From: an uncultured Lachnospiraceae bacterium
Lineage (GTDB): Bacteria; Bacillota; Clostridia; Lachnospirales; Lachnospiraceae
Direction of reading: 5' to 3'
Assembly (NCBI GenBank): GCA_910577765.1
Contig: CAJTOV010000086.1
Span: forward strand, 1-8,554
DNA: 8,554 nucleotides
Part shown: positions 1 to 6,709 of the stretch, piece by piece
How positions within the stretch are numbered: position 1 is the first letter of the stretch
How the letters are laid out: the number at the start of each line of letters is the position of its first letter
Position numbers and translations under genes: made by a program
Notes under the pieces: model-generated
What the model was told of the DNA's origin: nothing
Database searches by the model: none
The model's input: the letters and a program-made list of their open reading frames with translations, nothing else

Positions 1-11
1 GGCGCGGATAG

Positions 12-28
12 CGAGTGCTATTTACTCG
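12..28. repeat. Small inverted repeat just beyond the nuclease stop
   Basis: CGAGT (12-16) and ACTCG (24-28) form a 5-bp stem with a 7-nt AT-rich loop, starting 4 nt past the stop codon in the direction of transcription. There is no T-run, so it is not a good terminator. It may belong to whatever sequence truncated the gene. Confidence 0.25.
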
Positions 29-32
29 GGAA

Positions 33-545
33 TTAGTGCAACGATGTACTAGCATACTGGCGCATAACCAGATCCGAAGAGTAACAGGATATCCGCTGTG
101 CCGGAAAGCCGTACCCCTGCTTTTGCACTTCAATGTTGACCAGGGAGCCGTCTTCCATTTCCGCCAGAAGGTCCATAATCAAAAGGCTGGCGCCGTCCAT
201 CATGCTGTCTTCATTGGGGAGAACGTGAAGCACTCTGACATTTATCCCAAGGATGCTGGAAACCAGCCGGGAAAGCCGGTCCGGATGCACATCCGGGTGG
301 AAAATATACTTGAAAAACGGATCATAGGTCAGCGGCAGGGATTTCCTTCCCTGACAAAAATCCAGAAATCTCTGCTGCCACTGGACATCCAGATTCTGGT
401 AGCTTCCGTAAAGGAGCGGGGAGTTCTTTAACAGGCTGATCACCTGCTCCCTAGTCTCAGGCGCTTTTTCCCAGTTATAGGCCTGGGGTGTGGCTTTCCC
501 AGCCGGACTTCGGTACGGGATGGCGGGTGGTGTTTGTTTTTGCAT
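33..545 (-). CDS. Rpn-family (PD-(D/E)XK) recombination-promoting nuclease / putative transposase, C-terminally truncated
   Basis: This 170-residue product matches the N-terminal half of the Rpn/PDDEXK_2 family, DNA endonucleases related to YhgA-like putative transposases that are abundant in Lachnospiraceae. The segment YDPFFKYIFHPDVHPDRLSR (74-93) is the family's DxxFK region. Nuclease core residues are Asp125 (IMDLLAEM) and Glu139 with Gln141 (NIEVQ), followed by the RISCYSSDLVMRQY helix (151-164). After RQY the product ends in a short unrelated tail, ASTSLH, and a TAA stop, whereas relatives run on for well over 100 further residues. The ATG at 545 is supported by GGAGG 9 nt upstream and a good promoter. 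The gene therefore looks 3'-truncated by a rearrangement or mutation near position 50-60, and may be a pseudogene, although the catalytic residues survive. Confidence 0.7.
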   Translation of the reverse strand: MQKQTPPAIPYRSPAGKATPQAYNWEKAPETREQVISLLKNSPLLYGSYQNLDVQWQQRFLDFCQGRKSLPLTYDPFFKYIFHPDVHPDRLSRLVSSILGINVRVLHVLPNEDSMMDGASLLIMDLLAEMEDGSLVNIEVQKQGYGFPAQRISCYSSDLVMRQYASTSLH

Positions 546-599
546 AGGCTGATTCCTCCATCATAATGAGATTAAATTGAAAATCGGATTTGAAACCTG

Positions 600-615
600 C
601 GGTGGGAATCCACCG
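600..615 (-). other. Leader hairpin upstream of the nuclease gene
   Basis: A 6-bp stem CGGTGG / CCACCG with a 4-nt loop lies about 20 nt after the predicted transcription start and roughly 40 nt before the ribosome binding site. There is no T-run after it. It could stabilise the mRNA 5' end; no known riboswitch or attenuator pattern is recognisable. Confidence 0.35.
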
Positions 616-641
616 GAACCTCTGATTAACAAGATGTAGGA

Positions 642-670
642 AGTATACCATATGGGAGGAAGAATTGCAA
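642..670 (-). promoter_or_regulatory. Sigma-A-type promoter of the Rpn-family nuclease gene
   Basis: On the minus strand TTGCAA (670-665) and TATACT (647-642) are separated by exactly 17 nt. The -10 matches five of six consensus positions and the -35 four of six. Transcription would start near 635 and give a leader of about 90 nt before the ATG at 545. It is the best promoter I can see in the window. Confidence 0.6.
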
Positions 671-693
671 CGAAAATCACAGCAAAGATGGTT

Positions 694-713
694 TGTAACA
701 ATTAGTAGTTACA
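694..713. promoter_or_regulatory. Operator-like dyad TGTAAC-N8-GTTACA
   Basis: A perfect 6-bp dyad with 8-nt spacing spans 20 bp and ends 24 bp upstream of the -35 element of the minus-strand promoter at 642-670. Its centre would be near -68 of the predicted start, a place typical of activator sites. No regulator is recognised, and a dyad of this size can arise by chance. Confidence 0.3.
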
Positions 714-726
714 GTTCACAGGGCGG

Positions 727-787
727 GGAAAACTGGACGGGAACAGACGTCAAGCTGGCTTGTAAGACTGTTTTTGCCCAGTTTTCC
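727..787. repeat. Long-spaced inverted repeat with nested stems
   Basis: Perfect 10-bp arms GGAAAACTGG (727-736) and CCAGTTTTCC (778-787) enclose 41 nt. Inside are two weaker nested pairings, AACAG (742-746) with CTGTT (769-773) and CAAG (751-754) with CTTG (759-762), so the 61 nt can be drawn as one interrupted rod. The function is unknown: a structured RNA, a 3' UTR element or the remnant of a small palindromic element all fit. Confidence 0.5.
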
Positions 788-788
788 A

Positions 789-808
789 CATCGGGCGGAC
801 GCCCGATG
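789..808. repeat. Strong short hairpin CATCGGGC-GGAC-GCCCGATG
   Basis: A perfect 8-bp GC-rich stem (789-796 with 801-808) closes a 4-nt loop. It has no T-run on either side, so it is not a classical terminator on its own. It lies 1 nt from the large inverted repeat at 727-787, and together they leave almost no unpaired sequence. Confidence 0.6.
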
Positions 809-830
809 CTTCTTGACCTGAAAAAGCATC
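805..830. repeat. Inverted repeat GATGCTT / AAGCATC
   Basis: The 7-bp arms lie at 805-811 and 824-830 with a 12-nt loop. The left arm shares positions 805-808 with the neighbouring hairpin at 789-808, so the two structures cannot form together in one RNA molecule. On the minus strand the right arm supplies the T-run downstream of the 831-864 hairpin. Confidence 0.5.
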
Positions 831-864
831 CCCCGGTTTACACACCTTGGCATGCAAACCGGGG
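831..864 (-). terminator. trkH: Probable trkH transcription terminator hairpin
   Basis: A perfect 9-bp stem (CCCCGGTTT / AAACCGGGG) encloses a 16-nt loop, 66 nt beyond the trkH stop. On the minus strand it is followed by GATGC and then five T residues, so the T-run is displaced by 5 nt, which is less than ideal. On the plus strand it is followed by AATAGTTTTTGAG and a run of six T, so it could stop transcription in both directions. The stem is clear; its role is inferred from position. Confidence 0.55.
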
Positions 865-929
865 AATAGTTTTTGAGTATTTTTTAAGGAAGACATTTTC
901 AATACCCAACAGGCTCTCTCCACCCTATT

Positions 930-2369
930 CTAAAACTTCCTCCACGTCTCCCGCGAAAACAGCACCAGGATCGGGAAGATCTCCAGCCTTCCGGCCAGCA
1001 TATCAAAGATCAGTATGCCTTTGGAAAAATTGCTGAAGATACTGAAGTTCCCGCTGGGTCCTACCACATCCAGTCCGGGGCCGATATTGTTGAAGGTGGC
1101 GGCCACGGCTGTAAAGTTGGTTACCAGGGTCTGCTCATCCACCGCGATCAGCAGCATGGATGCGGCAAAGATCAGTACATAGGCCACACAGTACACATTG
1201 GTAGCCCGGACCACCTCGTGCTCCACGATCTTGCCGTCCATCTTGATCTTCTTGACGGCATTGGGATGGACAAGCTGCACCAGCTCCTTCTTCACGGTCT
1301 TAATAAGGATCAGGAACCGGGACACCTTCATGCCGCCGCCGGTGCTGCCTGCGCAGGCTCCCATGAACATCAGCATCACCAGGATGGTCCTGGATGCCTG
1401 GGGCCACTTATCAAAGTCCGTGGTGGCAAACCCGGTGGTGGTGACAATGGACCCTACCTGGAAGGCCGCCTGCTGAAAGGCCAGCCCCACAGACTGGAAG
1501 ATCTCCAGGGTATTCCAGGTGATGGCAACAATGGACGCTCCGATCACCAGCAGGTATGCCCGTACCTCCTCCATCTGGAAGGCCTGTTTTGCCTTTCCCA
1601 TGATGATGAAGAAATAGGCGTTAAAGTTAATACCGAACAGGATCATAAACACCGTAACCACATTCTGGAGATACGGCGAATAGCTGGCAAAGCTGTCATT
1701 CTTGATACCGAAGCCTCCTGTACCTGCTGTACCGAAGGCAGAGGTCAGGGCATCAAACAGCGGCATCCCTCCAAGCAGCAGCAGCACGATCTCAATGATG
1801 GTCATGACAATATAGATCTCATAGAGGATCTTGGCCGTGGTCTGGACCTTGGGCACCAGGCGGCTGACACTGGGTCCCGGGCTTTCCGCTTTCATCAGGT
1901 TCATACGGCTTCCTCCTGCCATGGGCAGAAGACACAAAAGGAACACCAGCACTCCCATACCGCCGATCCAGTGGGTAAAGCTGCGCCAGAACAGAAGGCA
2001 GTTTGGCAGGGCTTCCACGCTGGTCAGAATGCTGGCCCCTGTGGTGGTAAAGCCGGATACGGTCTCAAACAGCGCATCTACCGGATTGGGGATATAGCCG
2101 CTGAGGAAAAAGGGCAATGCCCCCATAACGCTTAAGACTACCCAGCTTAAGGATACGGTCACGAATCCCTCGGCCGCATAGAATATCTGCCGTTTCGGCT
2201 TCCTCAGTACCAGCAGGACTCCCAGCACCAGACAGGCTGCTGCCGTCACAGCCAGGCTGACCCCGGAAGGCTCCCGGTAGATCACCGCCACAATGCAGGG
2301 AAGAAGAAGAAGCACCGCCTCAATATTCAGAATCCATCCGATAATATAAACAATAATGGAATAATTCAT
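930..2369 (-). CDS. trkH: Trk-type potassium uptake membrane protein TrkH
   Basis: This 479-residue integral membrane protein is the K+-conducting subunit gated by TrkA. It has the four membrane-pore-membrane repeats of the SKT family, with a filter glycine in each pore loop: VSGFTTTGAS (104-113), AFGTAGTGGFG (211-221), GSIVTTTGFATTDF (306-319) and FNNIGPGLDVVG (426-437). The conserved GACAGSTGGGMKVSR segment (337-351) and the C-terminal GRLEIFP (460-466) are also present. Hydrophobic spans fill most of the rest, beginning with a very hydrophobic N-terminus. The length is normal and the C-terminus is intact. The ATG at 2369 has AGGAGAT 4 nt upstream. The gene follows trkA by 52 nt in the same direction, so the two form a transcription unit. 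No separate promoter is evident in the short gap. Whether the transported ion is K+ alone or also Na+ cannot be read from the sequence. Confidence 0.95.
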   Translation of the reverse strand: MNYSIIVYIIGWILNIEAVLLLLPCIVAVIYREPSGVSLAVTAAACLVLGVLLVLRKPKRQIFYAAEGFVTVSLSWVVLSVMGALPFFLSGYIPNPVDALFETVSGFTTTGASILTSVEALPNCLLFWRSFTHWIGGMGVLVFLLCLLPMAGGSRMNLMKAESPGPSVSRLVPKVQTTAKILYEIYIVMTIIEIVLLLLGGMPLFDALTSAFGTAGTGGFGIKNDSFASYSPYLQNVVTVFMILFGINFNAYFFIIMGKAKQAFQMEEVRAYLLVIGASIVAITWNTLEIFQSVGLAFQQAAFQVGSIVTTTGFATTDFDKWPQASRTILVMLMFMGACAGSTGGGMKVSRFLILIKTVKKELVQLVHPNAVKKIKMDGKIVEHEVVRATNVYCVAYVLIFAASMLLIAVDEQTLVTNFTAVAATFNNIGPGLDVVGPSGNFSIFSNFSKGILIFDMLAGRLEIFPILVLFSRETWRKF

Positions 2370-2421
2370 AAGTATCTCCTATTTCCTATAGCCGTCGGGA
2401 TGCCCTCTCCCAACTGTTATA

Positions 2422-3780
2422 TTATTTTTTGAGAATATCCCGAATATCACTGAGTCCCTTATGGCTGGTGACCACAATCACCGTATCCCCTTTCTGGATA
2501 TGGTCCTGGCCTCTGGGAATCCGGATCACGCCGCCCCGGTTGATACAGCCGATCAGCAGGTTGTCCTTCAGACGGATCTTCATCAGCGGAATATTGGTTA
2601 CCTCCGAATCCTCCCGGATCAGAAACTCCAGGGCCTCTGCCTTGCCGTCCAGAATATGGTACAGGGTCTCCACGTTGCTGCCGATGGTATTCTGCATGGC
2701 CCGCACGTGCTGGAGAATGGAATCGGCGGTGATAAATTTGGGATGGATCAGGCTTCCTAAGTCCATACGGTTGACAATCTCGTCAAAGGCGATGCGGTTG
2801 ATCTTGGTCACCAGCTTGGCCTTTGAGATCTCCTTGGCAAACAGCGCCAGGAACACATTCTCCTCATCCATGCTGGTCAGGGTGACAAATGCCTCTGCCT
2901 GGTCCAGCCCCTCCTCCCGCAGAAGATCCCGGTTGCTGCCGTCCCCATTGATGATCAGGGTCTCGGGCAAAAGCTCGCTTAGCTCGTCGCAGCGCTTTTT
3001 GTCCCGCTCGATGATTTTCACCCGGATATGCATGGAGGACAGCTGCCTGGCCAGGTACACGGCGATCTTGCTGCCGCCGATGATCATGGTACTGGTCACC
3101 GGGTTGGTCTGGACCCCGATCTTTTTGAAGAATTCCATGGAGTTTCTGGGCGCTGCCATAATGGACACAATATCCCCGTTGCGGATAATGTATTTGCCGT
3201 CTGGGATTACCACCTCATCCTCCCGCTCCACACCGCTGATCAGCACGTCACAGTGGTATTTGCTGTCAATGTCCATAACGGACAGACCGTCCAGCTTAAA
3301 CTCCGGCAGGACCTTGAACTTCACCAGCTCTGCCCGCCCCTTGGCAAAGGGATCAATCTTAATGGCCGACGGGAACCGGAGAATCCGGGAGATCTCATTG
3401 GCAGCCGCATACTCCGGGTTTAAGATCATGGAGATGCCCAGCTTCTCCCGGATGAACTCGATCTCCTCGTAATAGATGGGATTGCGCACACGGGCAATGG
3501 TGTGGCAGTCTCCCGCCTTCTTGGCAATGACACAGCACAGCAGATTCAGCTCGTCGGAGCCGGTAACCGCAATCATAATATCTGCCTTCTCCACCCCGGC
3601 CTCTGTCTGAATCGCAATGCTGGCCCCGTTGCCCACCAGCTTGATGGCGTCAATCTCCTCGGCAATGCTCTGAATCCGCGCCGCGGACACGTCAATCAGT
3701 ACTACATCGTGCTCCTCCTGGGTCAGCTGGCCTGCCAGGGCCACCCCCACCTTTCCGCAGCCAATTATGATAATCTTCAT
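2422..3780 (-). CDS. trkA: Trk system potassium uptake protein TrkA
   Basis: This is the cytoplasmic NAD(H)-binding gating subunit of a Trk/Ktr potassium transporter; it docks on the membrane subunit encoded just downstream. At 452 residues it has the full double-RCK layout: TrkA_N (about 1-120), TrkA_C (about 145-225), TrkA_N (about 230-350) and TrkA_C (about 370-452). The first Rossmann motif is intact (G7-C-G9-K-V-G12, with acidic Asp30 ending strand 2). The second is degenerate (GGSKIA at 235-240, Ala in place of the third Gly). The ATG at 3780 is chosen because MKIIIIGCGKVG is the canonical TrkA opening and an internal GGAG sits 6 nt upstream. An ATG at 3792, only 1 nt after AGGAGG, would add four residues (MENQ). 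The open frame to 3933 overlaps the hydroxylase gene and adds nothing TrkA-like. RCK_C domains of this family can bind c-di-AMP; that is family knowledge. Confidence 0.95.
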   Translation of the reverse strand: MKIIIIGCGKVGVALAGQLTQEEHDVVLIDVSAARIQSIAEEIDAIKLVGNGASIAIQTEAGVEKADIMIAVTGSDELNLLCCVIAKKAGDCHTIARVRNPIYYEEIEFIREKLGISMILNPEYAAANEISRILRFPSAIKIDPFAKGRAELVKFKVLPEFKLDGLSVMDIDSKYHCDVLISGVEREDEVVIPDGKYIIRNGDIVSIMAAPRNSMEFFKKIGVQTNPVTSTMIIGGSKIAVYLARQLSSMHIRVKIIERDKKRCDELSELLPETLIINGDGSNRDLLREEGLDQAEAFVTLTSMDEENVFLALFAKEISKAKLVTKINRIAFDEIVNRMDLGSLIHPKFITADSILQHVRAMQNTIGSNVETLYHILDGKAEALEFLIREDSEVTNIPLMKIRLKDNLLIGCINRGGVIRIPRGQDHIQKGDTVIVVTSHKGLSDIRDILKK

Positions 3781-3793
3781 CTGGTTCTCCATA

Positions 3794-3799
3794 CCTCCT
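3794..3799 (-). promoter_or_regulatory. AGGAGG ribosome binding site of trkA, with ambiguous spacing
   Basis: The minus strand carries a perfect AGGAGG. It is only 1 nt from the ATG at 3792, too close for normal use, and 13 nt from the ATG at 3780, rather far. A second, weaker GGAG at 3790-3787 lies 6 nt before 3780. The pair of sites leaves a four-residue uncertainty in the TrkA N-terminus. Confidence 0.6.
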
Positions 3800-3859
3800 G
3801 ATATTGTTAAAGCCCTATGGGGAACATGCTCCGCAACAGTTCCGGTCCCCCTTGAACGG

Positions 3860-6202
3860 TTACCACGCTCCCCTGCCCGGCTTTTCCCCGGACTTGCCCT
3901 GCTTCCCTTTTTCCAGGTTCCCCATTCCGGCATACACCTTCTCTGCCGTCATGGGAAGCTCCCGGATATGTACCCCTCCGGTGGCATTGGCAATGGCCCC
4001 GGCAATGGCCGGCGACGGCGTATTGATGACGATCTCCCCGATGGACTTGGCGCCAAAGGGACCGGAAGCCTCGTAGCTGTTCTCGAATTCCACCCGCAGT
4101 CTGCCGATATCCATCCGGGAAGGCAGCCTGTACTGCATAAAGGAGTTCTCATACACCCGTCCCCCAGGCGACCGGGTCACATCCTCGAACATGGCCATGC
4201 CGATGCCCTGGCCCAGGCCTCCCTCTGTCTGGACCCGGGTCATATTGGGATTCAGGGAAGTGCCGCAGTCTACCACAGCCACATAGTCCACCAGGTCATA
4301 ATGGCCGGTCTCCTGGTCCAGCTCGATCTCCGCGATTCCCACCATAAAGGGCGGCGGCGACACCTGGGAGGTGCGGGTCTCTACCACCTCCAGGGCCTTG
4401 TCATTGTTGCACATGATCTGGTTGGCCAGATCCTTCAGGGTGATCACTCCGGTTCCTCCGGTCTCATAGACCCGCTCCCCGTCAAAATCCACGGCCTCCG
4501 GCGGACAGCCCAGATATTCAGCCCCTTTAAGGAGAATTTTCTTTACCATAGCCTCGCTGGCCTTCATGGCTGCCATTCCCGTCAGGTAGGCTGTGCTGGA
4601 AGCATAGGAGCCTGAGTCATAGGGGGACACATCCGTATCCACCCCGTGGGGAACAATATTTTCAATATCGCAGCACAGACAGTCTGCACAGATCTGGGCC
4701 AGGGTGGTGTCACAGCCTGTTCCCATATCTGCCGCCCCGATCATCATGGTGTAGAAGCCGTCGTCATTTAACTTAAGCCCCACAGAGCCTACATCCACCT
4801 GGGAAATGGAGGAGCCCTGCATGGCCATGGCCACACCCACAGACCGGACCTTTCCGTTTCCCACACTGCGGCAGGGGTATTTTTCGTCCCAGCCGATCAT
4901 CTCCTTGGCCCTGGCCAGACACTTGTCCAGGGTACAGCTGGTGGCGGTCTCCCCATAGTAGGCAGGCATCACATCCCCTTCCCGCACCATGTTCTTCTCC
5001 CGCAGCACCGTAGGGTCCATATGTAGCTTTTCCGCCAGTTCGTTGACCGCGCTCTCCAGGGCAAAGATCCCCTGGGTGGCCCCGTATCCCCGGTAGGCCC
5101 CGGCAGACATGGTGTTGGTGTAGACCACATCGTAGGCGAACCGGAAGGCCCTGGGCGTCCGGTACAAGGGAATGGACTTATGGCCGGACAGTCCCACCGT
5201 AGTAGGCCCGTGCTCCCCGAAGGCCCCGGTATTGGACAGGGTGTAAATGTCAATGGCCTGGAGGATTCCGTTTTCATCGGCCCCCACCCGCACCTTCACT
5301 TCCATCTCATGGCGGGGGGATGAGGCGATCTGGGACTCGTACCGGGTAAAGACCATCATGGCCGGTCTGCCCGTAAGCCAGGTGACCAGGGCCGGATACA
5401 CCTCGGAGATAGCGCTCTGCTTGGCCCCGAAGCCGCCGCCGATCCGGGGCTTGATCACCCGGACCCTGGACTTGGGGATGTTTAAGGCATTGGCCACGAT
5501 CCGCCGGCAGTGGAACACCACCTGGGTGGAGCTGGTAACCACCAGGCGCCCGTAGGTATCCATGGTGGTAAAGGTCCGGAAGGTCTCCATCATGGCCTGC
5601 TGGTTGGCTTTCACATGGTAGGTTTCTTCTACCTTGTAGGGGCATGCTTCCAGAATGGCATCCACGTCCCCTTCCCCTTCCACACCGCAGGCGCACAGAT
5701 TCCGGTGGTTGTCCGCCCCCACATCGCAGAGACTTTCCCAGTTATCCTCCGGGTGGACCAGCACCGGATGGTCCTTGGCCCTGCGAAAATCCAGCACCGG
5801 CTCCAGCACCTGGTAACGGACCTTAATCCTCTTTAAGGCCAGATCCACGGCTTCCTCCGTCTCCCCGGCCACCACCGCTGCCACATCCCCCACAAACCGC
5901 ATCCTTCTGTCCAGGATCAGCCGGTCATAGGGGCTTGGCTCCGGGTAGGTCTGGCCTGCCATGGTAAACCGCCGCTTTGGGGCGTCCTTCCAGTTAAGGA
6001 CCGCCACGATCCCGTCTACCGCCAGGGCATGGCTGGTATCCATCTCCTCGATCAGGGCATGGGCATGGGGACTGCGCAGTACCTTTACCACCAGACAGTC
6101 TTTCGGCGCAATATCCTCCGTGTACACCGGCTTTCCGGTGACCAGCGCCATGGCATCCTTCTTGATCACCGGCGCACCTACATACTGTTTCTTGACCTTC
6201 AT
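3860..6202 (-). CDS. Molybdopterin-binding catalytic subunit, xanthine dehydrogenase family
   Basis: This 780-residue protein is the catalytic subunit, which hydroxylates a heterocyclic substrate with oxygen from water at the molybdenum-pterin centre. Residues 1-120 form the a/b hammerhead domain (KDAMALVTGKPVYTED). Mo-cofactor and active-site signatures follow: T-Q at 226-227, GGGFGAKQ at 255-262, AGAYRGYGATQ at 367-377, MGTGCDT at 493-499, and GAKSIGE at 717-723, whose Glu723 is the expected catalytic base. Arg371 corresponds by motif to the bovine substrate-binding Arg880, while Gln262 stands where bovine xanthine oxidase has Glu802. The AYXCSFR loop of form I CO dehydrogenase is absent. 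The start at 6202 is preferred over an in-frame extension to 6427, which would overlap most of the iron-sulfur gene, because GGGAGG lies 8 nt upstream and the hammerhead domain starts there. Purine or another N-heterocycle is likely as substrate; which one is inference. Confidence 0.93.
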   Translation of the reverse strand: MKVKKQYVGAPVIKKDAMALVTGKPVYTEDIAPKDCLVVKVLRSPHAHALIEEMDTSHALAVDGIVAVLNWKDAPKRRFTMAGQTYPEPSPYDRLILDRRMRFVGDVAAVVAGETEEAVDLALKRIKVRYQVLEPVLDFRRAKDHPVLVHPEDNWESLCDVGADNHRNLCACGVEGEGDVDAILEACPYKVEETYHVKANQQAMMETFRTFTTMDTYGRLVVTSSTQVVFHCRRIVANALNIPKSRVRVIKPRIGGGFGAKQSAISEVYPALVTWLTGRPAMMVFTRYESQIASSPRHEMEVKVRVGADENGILQAIDIYTLSNTGAFGEHGPTTVGLSGHKSIPLYRTPRAFRFAYDVVYTNTMSAGAYRGYGATQGIFALESAVNELAEKLHMDPTVLREKNMVREGDVMPAYYGETATSCTLDKCLARAKEMIGWDEKYPCRSVGNGKVRSVGVAMAMQGSSISQVDVGSVGLKLNDDGFYTMMIGAADMGTGCDTTLAQICADCLCCDIENIVPHGVDTDVSPYDSGSYASSTAYLTGMAAMKASEAMVKKILLKGAEYLGCPPEAVDFDGERVYETGGTGVITLKDLANQIMCNNDKALEVVETRTSQVSPPPFMVGIAEIELDQETGHYDLVDYVAVVDCGTSLNPNMTRVQTEGGLGQGIGMAMFEDVTRSPGGRVYENSFMQYRLPSRMDIGRLRVEFENSYEASGPFGAKSIGEIVINTPSPAIAGAIANATGGVHIRELPMTAEKVYAGMGNLEKGKQGKSGEKPGRGAW

Positions 6203-6211
6203 CCGCCTGTA

Positions 6212-6217
6212 CCTCCC
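6212..6217 (-). promoter_or_regulatory. Ribosome binding site that decides the molybdopterin-subunit start
   Basis: The minus strand reads GGGAGG here, 8 nt before the ATG at 6202. Its first G is also the last base of the TAG stop of the iron-sulfur gene. A ribosome ending the upstream gene would therefore stand on this site, which suggests translational coupling and rejects the longer in-frame start at 6427. Confidence 0.8.
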
Positions 6218-6708
6218 TATTCCTGCGGCTGTACGGATTCCCGGGTATCCGGGTTCCCGCAGCCACGTGCCAGATATTTTTCCACTGCCCGCAGCTGGCT
6301 GGCATAGCCGGTGCACCGGCAAAGGTTTCCTGCCAGGTATTCCTTGATGGCATCCAGGTCCGGATGATCCAGCTCCCGCTCCATGGCCAGCACATTCATG
6401 ATCAGTCCCGGGCTGCAGAAGCCACACTGCTCCCCGCCCTCCCGGGCCAGGAAGAGGCCGAACTCCTCCGCCTCCTTAGAGAGGCCTTCCAGGGTGGTGA
6501 CTTCCCTGCCTTCCACCCGGGCCGCCAGGGTGGAACAGGACAAGACCGGCGTCCCGTCCAGCCACACGGTACACAGACCGCAGCCGGATGTCTCACATCC
6601 CCGCTTCACACTGTAGCAGCCCTTGTCCCGGACCACATCCAGAAGCACCGTGGACGCTGTGATCTCTGCGGTCACCTTCCTGCCGTTTAACACAAACCCT
6701 ATCTCCAT
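6217..6708 (-). CDS. 2Fe-2S iron-sulfur subunit of the molybdenum hydroxylase
   Basis: This 163-residue protein carries the two [2Fe-2S] clusters that relay electrons from the molybdenum centre to FAD. The plant-ferredoxin-like cluster is set by Cys38, Cys43, Cys46 and Cys58 (GCETSGCGLC, then LSC). The second cluster in the helical domain is set by Cys95, Cys98, Cys130 and Cys132 (CGFCSPG and CRCTGY), so all eight ligands are present. Length and domain order match the small subunits of xanthine dehydrogenase and of CO and nicotinate dehydrogenases. The ATG at 6708 has AGGAGG 9 nt upstream, inside the end of the FAD-subunit gene, and the two genes are separated by a single base, which points to coupled translation. 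The stop TAG shares its last base with the ribosome binding site of the next gene. No residues are missing from the family signature. Confidence 0.94.
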   Translation of the reverse strand: MEIGFVLNGRKVTAEITASTVLLDVVRDKGCYSVKRGCETSGCGLCTVWLDGTPVLSCSTLAARVEGREVTTLEGLSKEAEEFGLFLAREGGEQCGFCSPGLIMNVLAMERELDHPDLDAIKEYLAGNLCRCTGYASQLRAVEKYLARGCGNPDTRESVQPQE

Positions 6709-6709
6709 G

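Larger units (their letters stand above)
546..929. other. Non-coding region between trkH and the nuclease gene
   Basis: This 384-nt gap holds no credible gene. From the trkH side it contains a T-rich stretch on the plus strand (865-887), a large hairpin (831-864), two further hairpins and a long inverted repeat packed into 727-830, a dyad (694-713), a sigma-A-like promoter facing the nuclease gene (642-670), and a leader with a small hairpin (600-615) and a ribosome binding site (555-559). By eye the part from 546 to 720 is more AT-rich than the hydroxylase genes. Confidence 0.75.

Noticed and set aside
584..616. tRNA T-arm-like string (GGTTTCAAATCC on the minus strand)
   Set aside because: The flanking bases do not form a 5-bp T stem, and no acceptor, D or anticodon arms can be found around it.
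665..1036. Plus-strand open frame of 123 codons starting with TTG after GGGAGGA
   Set aside because: It runs through all the inverted repeats and antisense into the end of trkH. The composition does not look like a protein and the start is TTG. The GGGAGGA-like sequence is probably coincidental.
1218..2135. Long plus-strand frame (305 codons) inside trkH
   Set aside because: It is antisense to a clear TrkH with all four pore loops. It is rich in His, Gln and Gly as expected from the complement of the TrkH coding frame, and has no known domain.
2429..3472. Plus-strand frame of 347 codons antisense to trkA
   Set aside because: Ser/Arg/Leu-rich shadow of the trkA frame with no motif and no ribosome binding site of note.
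3767..4615. Plus-strand frame of 282 codons antisense to the end of the hydroxylase gene
   Set aside because: His/Gly-rich complement of a well-supported catalytic subunit; no domain recognised.
6203..6427. N-terminal extension of the molybdopterin subunit
   Set aside because: It would overlap the conserved CRCTGY region of the iron-sulfur gene in another frame. The hammerhead domain and a proper ribosome binding site both point to 6202.
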